Assembly (NCBI GenBank): GCA_017538635.1
Contig: JAFYIM010000238.1
Span: 1-6,439 of the forward strand
DNA: 6,439 nucleotides
Direction of reading: 5' to 3'
Source of the DNA: a bacterium
Lineage (GTDB): Bacteria > UBA3054
The position numbers and the translations under genes are program-made. A model generated the notes under the pieces. That model was not told the DNA's origin. It did no database searches and saw only the letters and a list, made by a program, of their open reading frames with translations. Of this stretch, positions 1 through 6,237 are shown piece after piece. How positions within the stretch are numbered: the first letter of the stretch is position 1; each line of letters begins with the position of its first letter.

Positions 1-2
1 AT

Positions 3-722
3 CCCAAAAATCTCAAGTACGCTGTGGCTATTTCCGAAATGGACAAAGCGCTCCTGAAAAAATACTACGCTTTCCCGGAAGAACGCATAATCACGATCTA
101 CAACGGCATCGATCAAACGGAATTTCACAATAAAGGCATGGAAGAAGCCAGGCAAAAATTAACGAAAGCTAACGCGATAGATCCCAGGAAGCGCATCGTG
201 CTTTTCTCCGCCAACAATTATAAAAGGAAAGGCCTGCCCGAAGCGGTCGAAGCGATTCTCAAAACAAAAGACCCCTCCTGCTTTGCGCTCGTAGTCATCG
301 GCAAACCTGACAAAGGTTTGAGGAGCGCGCTCAAAAGAAAAATAGGGGACAAATTCAAGGCCGTCTGGCTTTCCCGCGTTGACGACCCTGCGGAATATTA
401 CCGCGGAGCGGATCTTATGCTTTTCCCGACGCATTACGACTCTTTTGCGAACGTGACAGCCGAGGCCATGCTCTGCGGCCTTCCCTTGATCACAACCAAG
501 GACGCTGGCGGTGCTGAAATGGTAACGCCGGGCGTCAACGGTTTCGTCGTGGACGACAGCTCTAAAACGAAAGAAATGGCGGAAGCTCTCGACTTTCTCC
601 TTGACGGGGAAAAGCTTAAAAGTTTTTCCAAGAATGCGCCCAATACCGCCCAAAATCTTACTACAGACCTCTGCGCCCAAAGTTTCGAGGTGCTTTTCCA
701 GAAGATTTTGGAAGAAAGATAG
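3..722 (+). CDS. GT4 family glycosyltransferase, C-terminal part (5' truncated by window edge)
   Basis: This is the C-terminal 239 residues of a retaining GT-B fold glycosyltransferase, which would transfer a sugar from a nucleotide-sugar donor, probably onto a lipopolysaccharide core or exopolysaccharide acceptor at the cytoplasmic membrane face. The frame is open from position 3 without a start, so the acceptor-binding N-terminal domain lies upstream; the in-frame GTG at 24 is internal, because family-typical sequence (NLKYAVAISEMDK) already runs through it. Seen features, numbered from position 3: the inter-domain segment 'EERIITIYNGID' near residues 26-37, the donor-domain opening 'RIVLFSANNYKRKG', and the nucleotide-sugar signature 'DSFANVTAEAMLCGLP' starting at residue 146. 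In the EX7E motif the first acid is Asp (146) and the second Glu (154). The protein ends with a helical tail. GT4 membership is firm; the WaaG-like (LPS core) assignment is only a resemblance. No strong terminator follows directly. Confidence 0.93.
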   Translation, partial: PKNLKYAVAISEMDKALLKKYYAFPEERIITIYNGIDQTEFHNKGMEEARQKLTKANAIDPRKRIVLFSANNYKRKGLPEAVEAILKTKDPSCFALVVIGKPDKGLRSALKRKIGDKFKAVWLSRVDDPAEYYRGADLMLFPTHYDSFANVTAEAMLCGLPLITTKDAGGAEMVTPGVNGFVVDDSSKTKEMAEALDFLLDGEKLKSFSKNAPNTAQNLTTDLCAQSFEVLFQKILEER

Positions 723-742
723 AATGATTTGCTACCCCCCCT

Positions 743-770
743 TTGATTTTTGGGACTGATTTGATAGAAT
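743..770 (+). promoter_or_regulatory. Candidate sigma70-type promoter (distal) for the 894 gene
   Basis: TTGATT (743-748), a 16-nt spacer and TAGAAT (765-770) match the housekeeping consensus at 4/6 and 5/6. A TG one base before the -10 (762-763) makes it an extended -10 element. A transcript from here would start near 777 and carry the hairpin at 784-821 in its leader. The assignment rests on consensus matching alone. Confidence 0.4.
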
Positions 771-783
771 TTTAGACAAGCCT

Positions 784-821
784 AAATCCTAAAATGGGTG
801 TGGTGCCTTTTTTGAGGATTT
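784..821 (+). other. Imperfect inverted repeat / hairpin upstream of the 894 gene
   Basis: AAATCCT (784-790) and AGGATTT (815-821) are perfect 7-base complements. The interior can add an AAAA/TTTT stretch and a short GGT/GCC stem. It lies between the two candidate promoters and its last base overlaps the proximal -35. It could be a weak terminator for the glycosyltransferase gene, since a few T residues end the right arm, or an operator or leader hairpin for the next gene. The sequence alone does not decide between these. Confidence 0.35.
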
Positions 822-848
822 TGACTTTATAAGTAGAAGATATATATT
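821..848 (+). promoter_or_regulatory. Candidate sigma70-type promoter (proximal) for the 894 gene
   Basis: TTGACT (821-826), a 16-nt spacer and TATATT (843-848) match the consensus at 5/6 in each box. The predicted start is near 855, giving a leader of about 40 nt to the ATG at 894. It is the better of the two promoters in this gap. The ribosome binding site of the gene, GAGGA at 884-888, sits 5 nt before the ATG. Confidence 0.55.
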
Positions 849-893
849 TCCGTTTCGGCGGGTAAATAATTTAACTAATCATCGAGGAAAAAA

Positions 894-1907
894 ATGAAAA
901 AGATCAATCTCGTGGTTCTTTTGACTGCCCTTATGGCCGTGTCAACCTTCGCCGGCGTTGGTAGTGTTAAGATCAACACTACTAACTCTGAAACTGGGGA
1001 GCCAATTCCCGGCATCAGCTATGGAATTTTCACTGATGCTGCATGCAAAGATCTTGTTCGTCAGGCTAGCGGAGATATCAAAGGCGAAATTCTTTTCGAC
1101 AAGGTGTCCCCGGGTCTGTATTACTTGTGCAATGTGGCAACTTCCGGCGGGTTCAAAAAGGATGACACCGTCACGGAATTAACGGTTTCAGACGGAGCAT
1201 CCCTCGAATTTGCTTTTTCGTTTGAGCCCTCCTCCACAACGAAAAGCAGCGGTCCTCAGAGAGGAAAATTCTCAAGTTCCATAAAGGGCACCTTGCCCGA
1301 TACGGCTCTTAAGAATATCACGGCTAAACCGGTTGTGCGGATCGTATGCTCAAACGGAAGCGGGCAGATGACCCCGGAATATGCTCTTCTCCGCAAGAAA
1401 TCTTCCAGTTATATCAAAGACAAGGACATTTCCATCAAGTGCGTTCCTTACGGAAATTCGATGAAGTATAAATTCGGCACAACAGTGGCCGTATCTTTCC
1501 TGTCAGTGCAAACAACTGCTCAGCCCGTACAGGAAACGACCGACCCGGATAATCCTGGAGAAACCACTACGGAGGAATCCGAAGAGACCCCGACTTGGGA
1601 ACCGGCTGTCTTCGAACCCAAAAAGTGTTCGCTTTCCGGAAAAATGGCCTTTAACGAAGAGCCGAAATATTTGTACAATTGCGCGGTCAAATTAACATTC
1701 GGCGACGAAAAAGAAGACTTCGTAAGCGATGAGATCCCTCTTGTTATGAAGGGCAAGAATTATAAAGGCTCTTTGACTGTCGACAAAGAAAACGGTCGCA
1801 CCGTAACTATCAAAGCCAAAGTTAATTCCACCAGCGGCAAGTCAAAATTCACCGTCAAAGGCAATGACCTTATTGGCGTGGAGTCTCGTTACGAAGAAGC
1901 CGAATAA
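894..1907 (+). CDS. Secreted protein with N-terminal SpaA/Cna-B-like domain and two further beta modules
   Basis: The product has 337 residues. Residues 1-20 form a signal peptide (KK, hydrophobic core, cleavage likely after STFA-20), so it should be exported. Residues 22-110 read like a SpaA/Cna-B prealbumin-type sandwich: 'VKINTTNSETGEPIPG', then 'GEILFDKVSPGLYYL'. In isopeptide-forming members a Glu follows in the pattern G-x-Y-x-L-x-E; here that position is Asn80, so the covalent bond is probably absent even though Lys26 sits in the expected first strand. Residues about 123-205 and 245-325 look like two diverged copies of one beta module, joined by a Thr/Glu/Pro-rich linker (about 206-240). 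Six cysteines fall two per module (51/79, 152/183, 245/263). No membrane anchor or sorting tail is seen. The start is supported by GAGGA 5 nt upstream. It stands alone between promoters and a strong terminator. The function is unknown; a surface or fibre structural protein is plausible. Confidence 0.9.
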   Translation: MKKINLVVLLTALMAVSTFAGVGSVKINTTNSETGEPIPGISYGIFTDAACKDLVRQASGDIKGEILFDKVSPGLYYLCNVATSGGFKKDDTVTELTVSDGASLEFAFSFEPSSTTKSSGPQRGKFSSSIKGTLPDTALKNITAKPVVRIVCSNGSGQMTPEYALLRKKSSSYIKDKDISIKCVPYGNSMKYKFGTTVAVSFLSVQTTAQPVQETTDPDNPGETTTEESEETPTWEPAVFEPKKCSLSGKMAFNEEPKYLYNCAVKLTFGDEKEDFVSDEIPLVMKGKNYKGSLTVDKENGRTVTIKAKVNSTSGKSKFTVKGNDLIGVESRYEEAE

Positions 1908-1931
1908 CAGACGAGCTTGAAGACTCATCTG

Positions 1932-1961
1932 GCCCTTTAAAAGGGCACGGCTTATTTGCCG
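1932..1961 (+). repeat. Two small tandem inverted repeats before the terminator
   Basis: GCCCTT (1932-1937) pairs with AAGGGC (1941-1946) around a 3-nt loop, and CGGC (1948-1951) pairs with GCCG (1958-1961) around TTATTT. Both lie between the stop codon at 1907 and the main terminator hairpin. They may stabilise the 3' end of the mRNA or assist termination. They are short and could be fortuitous. Confidence 0.4.
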
Positions 1962-1963
1962 GA

Positions 1964-2006
1964 AATTAGCCAGCACAATCGCGGTTGTGCTGGCTAATTG
2001 TTTATA
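1964..2006 (+). terminator. Strong hairpin, intrinsic terminator of the 894 gene
   Basis: AATTAGCCAGCACAA (1964-1978) and TTGTGCTGGCTAATT (1985-1999) are perfect 15-base complements around the 6-nt loop TCGCGG, followed by GTTTATAT. The stem is long and stable, but the T tract is short and broken. The flanking AATT could let it work in both directions. It separates the 894 gene from the operon beginning at 2075. Confidence 0.8.
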
Positions 2007-2010
2007 TCAG

Positions 2011-2038
2011 TTATGAACAGTGAATGTTTTGATATAAT
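2011..2038 (+). promoter_or_regulatory. Extended -10 promoter of the 2075-6190 operon
   Basis: A perfect TATAAT (2033-2038) is preceded by TG at 2030-2031 in the TGnTATAAT arrangement. The -35 is poor (TTATGA, 2011-2016, 16-nt spacer), as is usual for extended -10 promoters. The predicted start is near 2045, leaving a leader of about 30 nt. The ribosome binding site AAGAGG (2063-2068) is 6 nt from the ATG at 2075. It is the only clear promoter before the three-gene operon. Confidence 0.65.
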
Positions 2039-2074
2039 TAACGAAAAGTTTTAATCTTCCAGAAGAGGTCTATT

Positions 2075-4747
2075 ATGAATAACAATCTTCTCAAAACTCT
2101 GTTCTTTTTACTGGTTTCCAGCGCGTTTTTAACTTCGGCTTACGAAAAAGAACTGCTAAGCATCGGTTTCGAATCCAGCGAGGGCTATGAATTAGGCTCG
2201 GTCATTGACCAGAACGGCTGGACGCACAAGGATCCCAGGTACAACGCGGATACCAGTAAGAACGAGGTTACTGACGGCATAGGCTGGAACGGTTCTAGGG
2301 GCTTGCATCTAGAAGGCGGCTCGAACTTTGTCGGATTGAATTTCGATTTGAGCGAGACGGATTTTGATAAAGATACGGAGTATTTGGTTTGGTCCTTCAA
2401 ACTGCAGCCTTTCGAGGACACTGCCGGGGCGGGCGGCATAGACAGCTACTTCAAACTTGGCGTTGACGACGGAACGGTCCACAGTTACGGACCGCCGTCG
2501 GTCTTTGAGACCAAGAACTGGAACGGCGAGAGTTTCCGCGTTTACGGTTATGACCTCGTAGCCGGTGCGAACAAGTGGTATATTCTGCCTTATGAGACAC
2601 CGTATGAGTACAACGAGATCGCGGTGACTTTGGATATGGCTAAGTACCATATCATTTCCTGGCAGGTCGGGAGCCTCGTTACGAATGTTACGATGGCTTT
2701 TTCAAGCCAGCAGAAAAAGATCCCCAACTGGATGTCTTTTGAGCTTTACGGCAACATCGACGACATCAAGCTTACGGCGGTCTCGAAGCCGGCGCCGCCT
2801 GTTGCGAAGTTGGAGACCTACACTAAGACATTGCAGATTGATCGTGATGCCAAAGAGTTTTATTTCACTGTGCGCAACACCGGCACCAACAAGGTCAGCT
2901 ATGTGGTGAGCATGGAAGGCGACCCGGGCTGGGTGGAGGCTGTCAACGGGGAAGGCTCCATTGACGGGGAAGGTGAGAAGGAACTCCAGTTCAGGCTGCT
3001 CAGGGACGACATGGTGGACTTCTATTACCGCACCACTATCAAAGTGGACGGCGGCATGGGCGGGGTTATTGAGGTCCCGCTGTCCGTGCAGTCCGGGCTG
3101 GTCTTCTATCAGGAGGATTTCTCCGGGCCGTATATGACAATAGGCGAAATAAGCGGCCAGGACCGCTGGTACACGGACAGAAGCGGAACTATTGACGGCA
3201 GCATCGGAAACGGCATGGCTTACAACAGCATGGTGGTCACCAACATGCCTTTCGCCATAGACGGGGAATTGGCCAGGATCATCTGCTCCGGCGGCTACTA
3301 CGGCTACGAATACACCGTCGATACGCCCTCAAACCTAATCGTGGCGGTGGAGTTCGATTTCTACTGGCCCAGCGACAGCCAGGCGGCGAATTTCGACGTG
3401 ACCGGCGAATTGTGGAAGCACATTCCCTTCAGCCTGAATTTTAGAAAGAGTGAAGGGGACACGCTGTTCAAAGCCACCAGGGCGCAGGGAAGCGATCTGT
3501 CGGGCGGTCTGGGCTCGAATCAGTACGAGTGCGACGTGTGGCATCATTTAAGGTACGCCATGGACTTCCGCCAGCAGGTGGTGCCTTATATCGAAATGGA
3601 CGGGGAGCGCTATGAATTCGGCGACGATATGCCTCTGCAGACTTACAACGGAAAAGTTTTCCGGACGCTGCACACCCTGAATTTTGGTTCCGACGGCGTG
3701 CAGAAGAACGCGGATCAGATCGATTACGTCTCCGGAGTCTGCATCGACAATCTTTTGATCTGCGAGGAGGAGCGCGAAGCCAAGCCGCACATGACCGGAC
3801 CCTCTTTTGTTTCCATGAAAACGGATGATTCCTGCGACATTGTTTTGAAAAACTCCGGCGCGGAAGCCTGCCAGTTCGAAGCGGAAGTTTTGGACGACGC
3901 GCCGCTAGTGGTATCTCCCTTCACGGGAACTTTGGCGGAGTCTTTCACCGTAAACGTGGCGATCACTTCTGAACCCGAGCCGGGCTATCATCGTTATTTC
4001 GTCAGATTCTTTAGCGAGGCCGGAGGATGCGTCACCACCATGGTGACCTGCGCCAGAGGCGGGATCTATTACACCGCAGATTTCGAAGAGCCCTATTTCC
4101 ATGTTGGCAATATCAACGGCCAGGACGGCTGGTCTCTTGATCCGGAACAGAACGTCTCCAATCTCTGGGCCTTTGTGGAGGAGATAGACGGACAGTACGC
4201 CCTACGTTATTACGACTGCGGCGGATATAGCGGCACGCTTTTGCCGGTCTTCGTTCCGGCGGAGAAGAAGTTCACTTTCTCCTGCAGGCTCTATGTCACC
4301 GGCGAGGGTCCTCACGAAGCCATCCTTTACGTCAAGCAGTTCGGCCACAAGCCGCTGCAGGAATTCTGGATCTGGCGCGATAAGGAGTCTAACTGCGCCT
4401 GGCTCTACGTGAAGGGTTATGAGGAATTGGAGCTGCCGCCGGCGCCCCTGGACGAATGGTTCGATTTCTCTTATACGCTGGACATGGGTTACGAGAAGTG
4501 GCAGACCACGGACATCACCTTCGGAGACTGCGTGACCAATGTGACGCCTCTTGAGATTTATTTCGAGAACAACAGGGAAGGCGAGGCTGTAACGGCTCTC
4601 TCGATCTGCTCCAGCGGCGACCTTGAAGAGGAAGTTTACGCCGACATCTTCGTGGACGATATCGCGGTCTATGACGCCACAGTTCCGGAGCCTGCGCTGC
4701 TGGCTTTGTTCCTTATTGGCGTTGCGCTTCTTCTCAGAAAGTGGTAA
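2075..4747 (+). CDS. Large PEP-CTERM surface protein with three lectin-like and two Ig-like modules
   Basis: The product has 890 residues with a signal peptide (1-22, cleavage near LTSA-22). It ends in a PEP-CTERM sorting tail: VPEP at 870-873, a hydrophobic helix at about 874-887, and Arg-Lys-Trp at the terminus. Known PEP-CTERM proteins are exported, then processed by exosortase, and often associate with extracellular polysaccharide. Three modules begin with a common motif: residues 30-49 (degenerate, 'IGFESSEGYELG..IDQNGW'), 347-365 ('EDFSGPYMTIGEISGQDRW') and 669-686 ('DFEEPYFHVGNINGQDGW'). Each is followed by about 200 residues of beta-rich sequence resembling concanavalin A/LamG-type sandwiches. 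Between them lie two Ig-like stretches of BACON/HYDIN flavour (about 246-341, 'FYFTVRNTG', and about 571-662, 'DIVLKNSG'). The N-terminal module may thus be a diverged copy. No catalytic motif is visible, so binding or adhesion is inferred. It is the first gene of the operon. The fold assignments are by eye. Confidence 0.93.
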   Translation: MNNNLLKTLFFLLVSSAFLTSAYEKELLSIGFESSEGYELGSVIDQNGWTHKDPRYNADTSKNEVTDGIGWNGSRGLHLEGGSNFVGLNFDLSETDFDKDTEYLVWSFKLQPFEDTAGAGGIDSYFKLGVDDGTVHSYGPPSVFETKNWNGESFRVYGYDLVAGANKWYILPYETPYEYNEIAVTLDMAKYHIISWQVGSLVTNVTMAFSSQQKKIPNWMSFELYGNIDDIKLTAVSKPAPPVAKLETYTKTLQIDRDAKEFYFTVRNTGTNKVSYVVSMEGDPGWVEAVNGEGSIDGEGEKELQFRLLRDDMVDFYYRTTIKVDGGMGGVIEVPLSVQSGLVFYQEDFSGPYMTIGEISGQDRWYTDRSGTIDGSIGNGMAYNSMVVTNMPFAIDGELARIICSGGYYGYEYTVDTPSNLIVAVEFDFYWPSDSQAANFDVTGELWKHIPFSLNFRKSEGDTLFKATRAQGSDLSGGLGSNQYECDVWHHLRYAMDFRQQVVPYIEMDGERYEFGDDMPLQTYNGKVFRTLHTLNFGSDGVQKNADQIDYVSGVCIDNLLICEEEREAKPHMTGPSFVSMKTDDSCDIVLKNSGAEACQFEAEVLDDAPLVVSPFTGTLAESFTVNVAITSEPEPGYHRYFVRFFSEAGGCVTTMVTCARGGIYYTADFEEPYFHVGNINGQDGWSLDPEQNVSNLWAFVEEIDGQYALRYYDCGGYSGTLLPVFVPAEKKFTFSCRLYVTGEGPHEAILYVKQFGHKPLQEFWIWRDKESNCAWLYVKGYEELELPPAPLDEWFDFSYTLDMGYEKWQTTDITFGDCVTNVTPLEIYFENNREGEAVTALSICSSGDLEEEVYADIFVDDIAVYDATVPEPALLALFLIGVALLLRKW
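4682..4744 (+). other. PEP-CTERM sorting signal coding segment
   Basis: These codons give the VPEP motif, a stretch rich in Leu, Ala, Ile and Val with a Gly, and the basic end Arg-Lys-Trp, immediately before the stop. This order (PEP motif, single transmembrane helix, short basic tail) is the defining exosortase recognition signal. An exosortase gene is not in this window and should exist elsewhere in the genome. Confidence 0.88.
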
Positions 4748-4761
4748 TATTGAAGAAAAAT

Positions 4762-4766
4762 GAGGA
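4762..4766 (+). promoter_or_regulatory. Ribosome binding site deciding the 4774 start
   Basis: GAGGA lies 7 nt before the ATG at 4774. It favours that start over the in-frame GTG at 4741, which overlaps the upstream stop and would place charged residues (KKNEDIF) before the signal peptide. Confidence 0.75.
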
Positions 4767-4773
4767 TATATTT

Positions 4774-5427
4774 ATGAGAAAACTTTTGGGCTGTCTTATC
4801 GTTCTCTTGGCTTTTTCTGTTTGTGCCGAGGAAATGAAGATAAATGTGGGAACCGAAGTCCTTGTTCCTGAAATGACCGAAGAGCAGATGAAGGAAGCGG
4901 AACGTCTGGCCAACATAAAATCTCTGGTCTGGGACAAGCTTTATCTGACTATGCCTTACGCTGACGCTACGAACATTATGTCAAAGGCTTTGGAATTTCA
5001 AGCTCCGGAATACCCCTTCAAGGCGAAAGCTTATATGGTGGCGGCCTGCGACAACCTGAGCGGCAGCACAAACAAGATGGTTTTGGCGGCACGCCGGCTG
5101 TTTTTTGACGATAAGGATCAGCTTCTGGCGATGGAGCACATCTTCAACGGCTGCACGGTCGATCAGAAAAATTACATCATGAACATGTACTCCAGAAAAT
5201 ACACCATGATTCCTATCCAGGCCAAGGACCACAGCTGGTTCAAAGTTGCGGACGGCATCTCCGTGGTGGTGGAGTTTATTGAGAGCAAGTCGCAGATGAA
5301 TATCTACGGCTGGGCCACTCCCAGCGAGTACACCGTCAGGGCCATCTATTATCTCGAAAAGGAGTTTGTCGCTTTGGTGAACCGCCAGGGGCTTGCCATG
5401 CTGCCTCCTGAGATCGCACATCCCTGA
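4774..5427 (+). CDS. Exported protein of unknown family (217 aa)
   Basis: I do not recognise this protein. From the ATG at 4774 it has 217 residues and a good signal peptide (MRKLLGCLIVLLAF, cleavage likely after VCA-18), so it should be periplasmic or secreted. After a short segment with Pro and Glu (20-36), residues 36-130 look mostly helical: 'EEQMKEAERLANIKSLVWDK', 'ATNIMSKALEF', 'STNKMVLAARRLFFDDKDQLLAMEHIF' when read across its pieces. Residues about 140-205 look mixed alpha/beta, with 'SWFKVADGISVVVEFIE' and 'YTVRAIYYLEKEFVALVNR'. Mature-part cysteines are 92 and 127. No catalytic signature is seen. It lies 26 nt after the PEP-CTERM gene and 4 nt before the GDPD gene, so all three are probably translated from one mRNA. 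A helper or envelope partner of its neighbours is a guess from context only. Confidence 0.88.
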   Translation: MRKLLGCLIVLLAFSVCAEEMKINVGTEVLVPEMTEEQMKEAERLANIKSLVWDKLYLTMPYADATNIMSKALEFQAPEYPFKAKAYMVAACDNLSGSTNKMVLAARRLFFDDKDQLLAMEHIFNGCTVDQKNYIMNMYSRKYTMIPIQAKDHSWFKVADGISVVVEFIESKSQMNIYGWATPSEYTVRAIYYLEKEFVALVNRQGLAMLPPEIAHP

Positions 5428-5431
5428 CGTT

Positions 5432-6190
5432 ATGAAACATTTTTTGCTGATGGCTTTCTTTTTGGCAAGCATGAATGTTTTGGCTGCCGATCCTTTAATC
5501 GTTGCCCACCGAATGGGCGCCGGTGAAAGAGACGAAAACACCCTTGAGGCTCTGAAGGAATGCGCTTCCTTGGGCCTCAAATTTTTTGAGACTGACATTC
5601 ACATTACCAAGGACGACCAGGTGATCGTCACCCATGACGGAAATTTGCAAAGGCGGTGCGGCGCGGATGTGAATGTTGAGGAGATGACGCTTGAGGAGAT
5701 AAGGAAACACAAGACCAAAGAGGGTAATCCTCTGCCGACTCTCAAGGAGATTCTAGCCTTCCTGAAAGACAAGGGGATCGCTATGCAGTTGGAAATAAAG
5801 TCGCCTCCTACTTTGGGAAGGCTGAAAAAGCTGGTCGAGGTCATGGTCAAGGAGCTCAAGGAAGCGGAGTTCACCGGAGATGACCTTCTTGTCATCTCCT
5901 TCTGCCCGGACGCCCTGAGGCTGACCAGAGAAGCCGAAGACAGCATTAAGACGGGACTCTTGTGCGGCGGAAGCGATGAGAAAAATATCCAGACAGCCAA
6001 GGAGAACGGCTGCTCCTGGATCTCGGCGGAACTGGCGACCACTACCAGGTCCTTCGCGGACAAGGCTCACAAGGAAGGCTTCAAGCTGGCTTTGTGGACG
6101 ATAAGGGCGGACAGGGACTTTGTTCTGGCCAAAGATCTGGAAGGCGACGCCATCGTCACGGACTTTCCGGAAAAGTACTCTAAGAAGTAA
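5432..6190 (+). CDS. Exported glycerophosphodiester phosphodiesterase (GDPD family)
   Basis: This enzyme would hydrolyse glycerophosphodiesters, such as deacylated phospholipids, to glycerol-3-phosphate and an alcohol. Numbered from the ATG at 5432 it has 252 residues: a signal peptide (1-18 or 1-19, 'NVLAA'), then a TIM-barrel GDPD domain. The visible signature is complete: His26-Arg27 ('VAHRMG'), Glu35-Asn-Thr ('ENT'), metal-binding Glu53 and Asp55 ('FETDIHITKDD'), catalytic His68-Asp69 ('VTHD'), Glu121 and Lys123 ('LEIK'), the 'LALWTIR' strand with Trp222, and the final 'GDAIVTDFP' (238-246). The usual HRG is HRMG here, a small insertion. The length fits the compact UgpQ-like type, which is normally cytoplasmic, but this one carries a signal peptide. 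An upstream in-frame TTG (5393) is rejected because it would bury the signal peptide. No clear ribosome binding site exists; the preceding stop is 4 nt away, suggesting translational coupling. It is the last gene of the operon. Confidence 0.95.
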   Translation: MKHFLLMAFFLASMNVLAADPLIVAHRMGAGERDENTLEALKECASLGLKFFETDIHITKDDQVIVTHDGNLQRRCGADVNVEEMTLEEIRKHKTKEGNPLPTLKEILAFLKDKGIAMQLEIKSPPTLGRLKKLVEVMVKELKEAEFTGDDLLVISFCPDALRLTREAEDSIKTGLLCGGSDEKNIQTAKENGCSWISAELATTTRSFADKAHKEGFKLALWTIRADRDFVLAKDLEGDAIVTDFPEKYSKK

Positions 6191-6191
6191 A

Positions 6192-6227
6192 AAGACCGCC
6201 ACTTGTATTTTAAGAGCGGTTTTCATA
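6192..6227 (+). terminator. Intrinsic terminator of the 2075-6190 operon
   Basis: AAGACCGC (6192-6199) pairs with GCGGTTTT (6216-6223), with one G-T wobble. Within the loop CTT/AAG can add three pairs. The stem begins 2 nt after the GDPD stop and its right arm ends in TTTT. It is of moderate strength, and the AAAA/TTTT flanks could make it bidirectional. Confidence 0.65.
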
Positions 6228-6231
6228 TAAT
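6203..6231 (+). promoter_or_regulatory. Promoter of the leader RNA, overlapping the operon terminator
   Basis: TTGTAT (6203-6208), a 17-nt spacer and a perfect TATAAT (6226-6231) form a good housekeeping promoter: -35 at 4/6, -10 at 6/6, optimal spacing. The predicted start is near 6238. The -35 lies in the loop of the preceding terminator and the spacer includes its right arm. Confidence 0.7.
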
Positions 6232-6237
6232 ACTCAC

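Noticed and set aside
159..680. Minus-strand open frame of 173 codons
   Set aside because: It is antisense to the glycosyltransferase donor domain, whose motifs establish the plus strand as coding.
4741..4773. GTG start at 4741 for the 217-residue protein
   Set aside because: It would overlap the previous stop and put charged residues before the signal peptide; the ATG at 4774 has GAGGA at a good distance.
4783..4794. LLGC as a lipoprotein lipobox at the start of the 217-residue protein
   Set aside because: Cys7 is too close to the N-terminus, with no hydrophobic stretch before it; the later FSVC lacks a small residue before Cys. Cleavage by signal peptidase I after VCA fits better.
5393..5431. 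TTG start at 5393 for the GDPD
   Set aside because: The added residues (MPCCLLRSHIPDV) would precede a well-formed signal peptide and come from sequence coding for the upstream gene.
4981..5598. Minus-strand open frame of 205 codons
   Set aside because: It lies antisense to two genes with clear signal peptides and, in one case, a complete enzyme signature. Its sequence shows no family motif and it has no ribosome binding site that stands out.
5753..6226. Minus-strand open frame of 157 codons, and a similar one at 5599-6063
   Set aside because: Both are mirror frames of the GDPD gene, with Arg/Gln- or Ser-rich composition typical of antisense translation.
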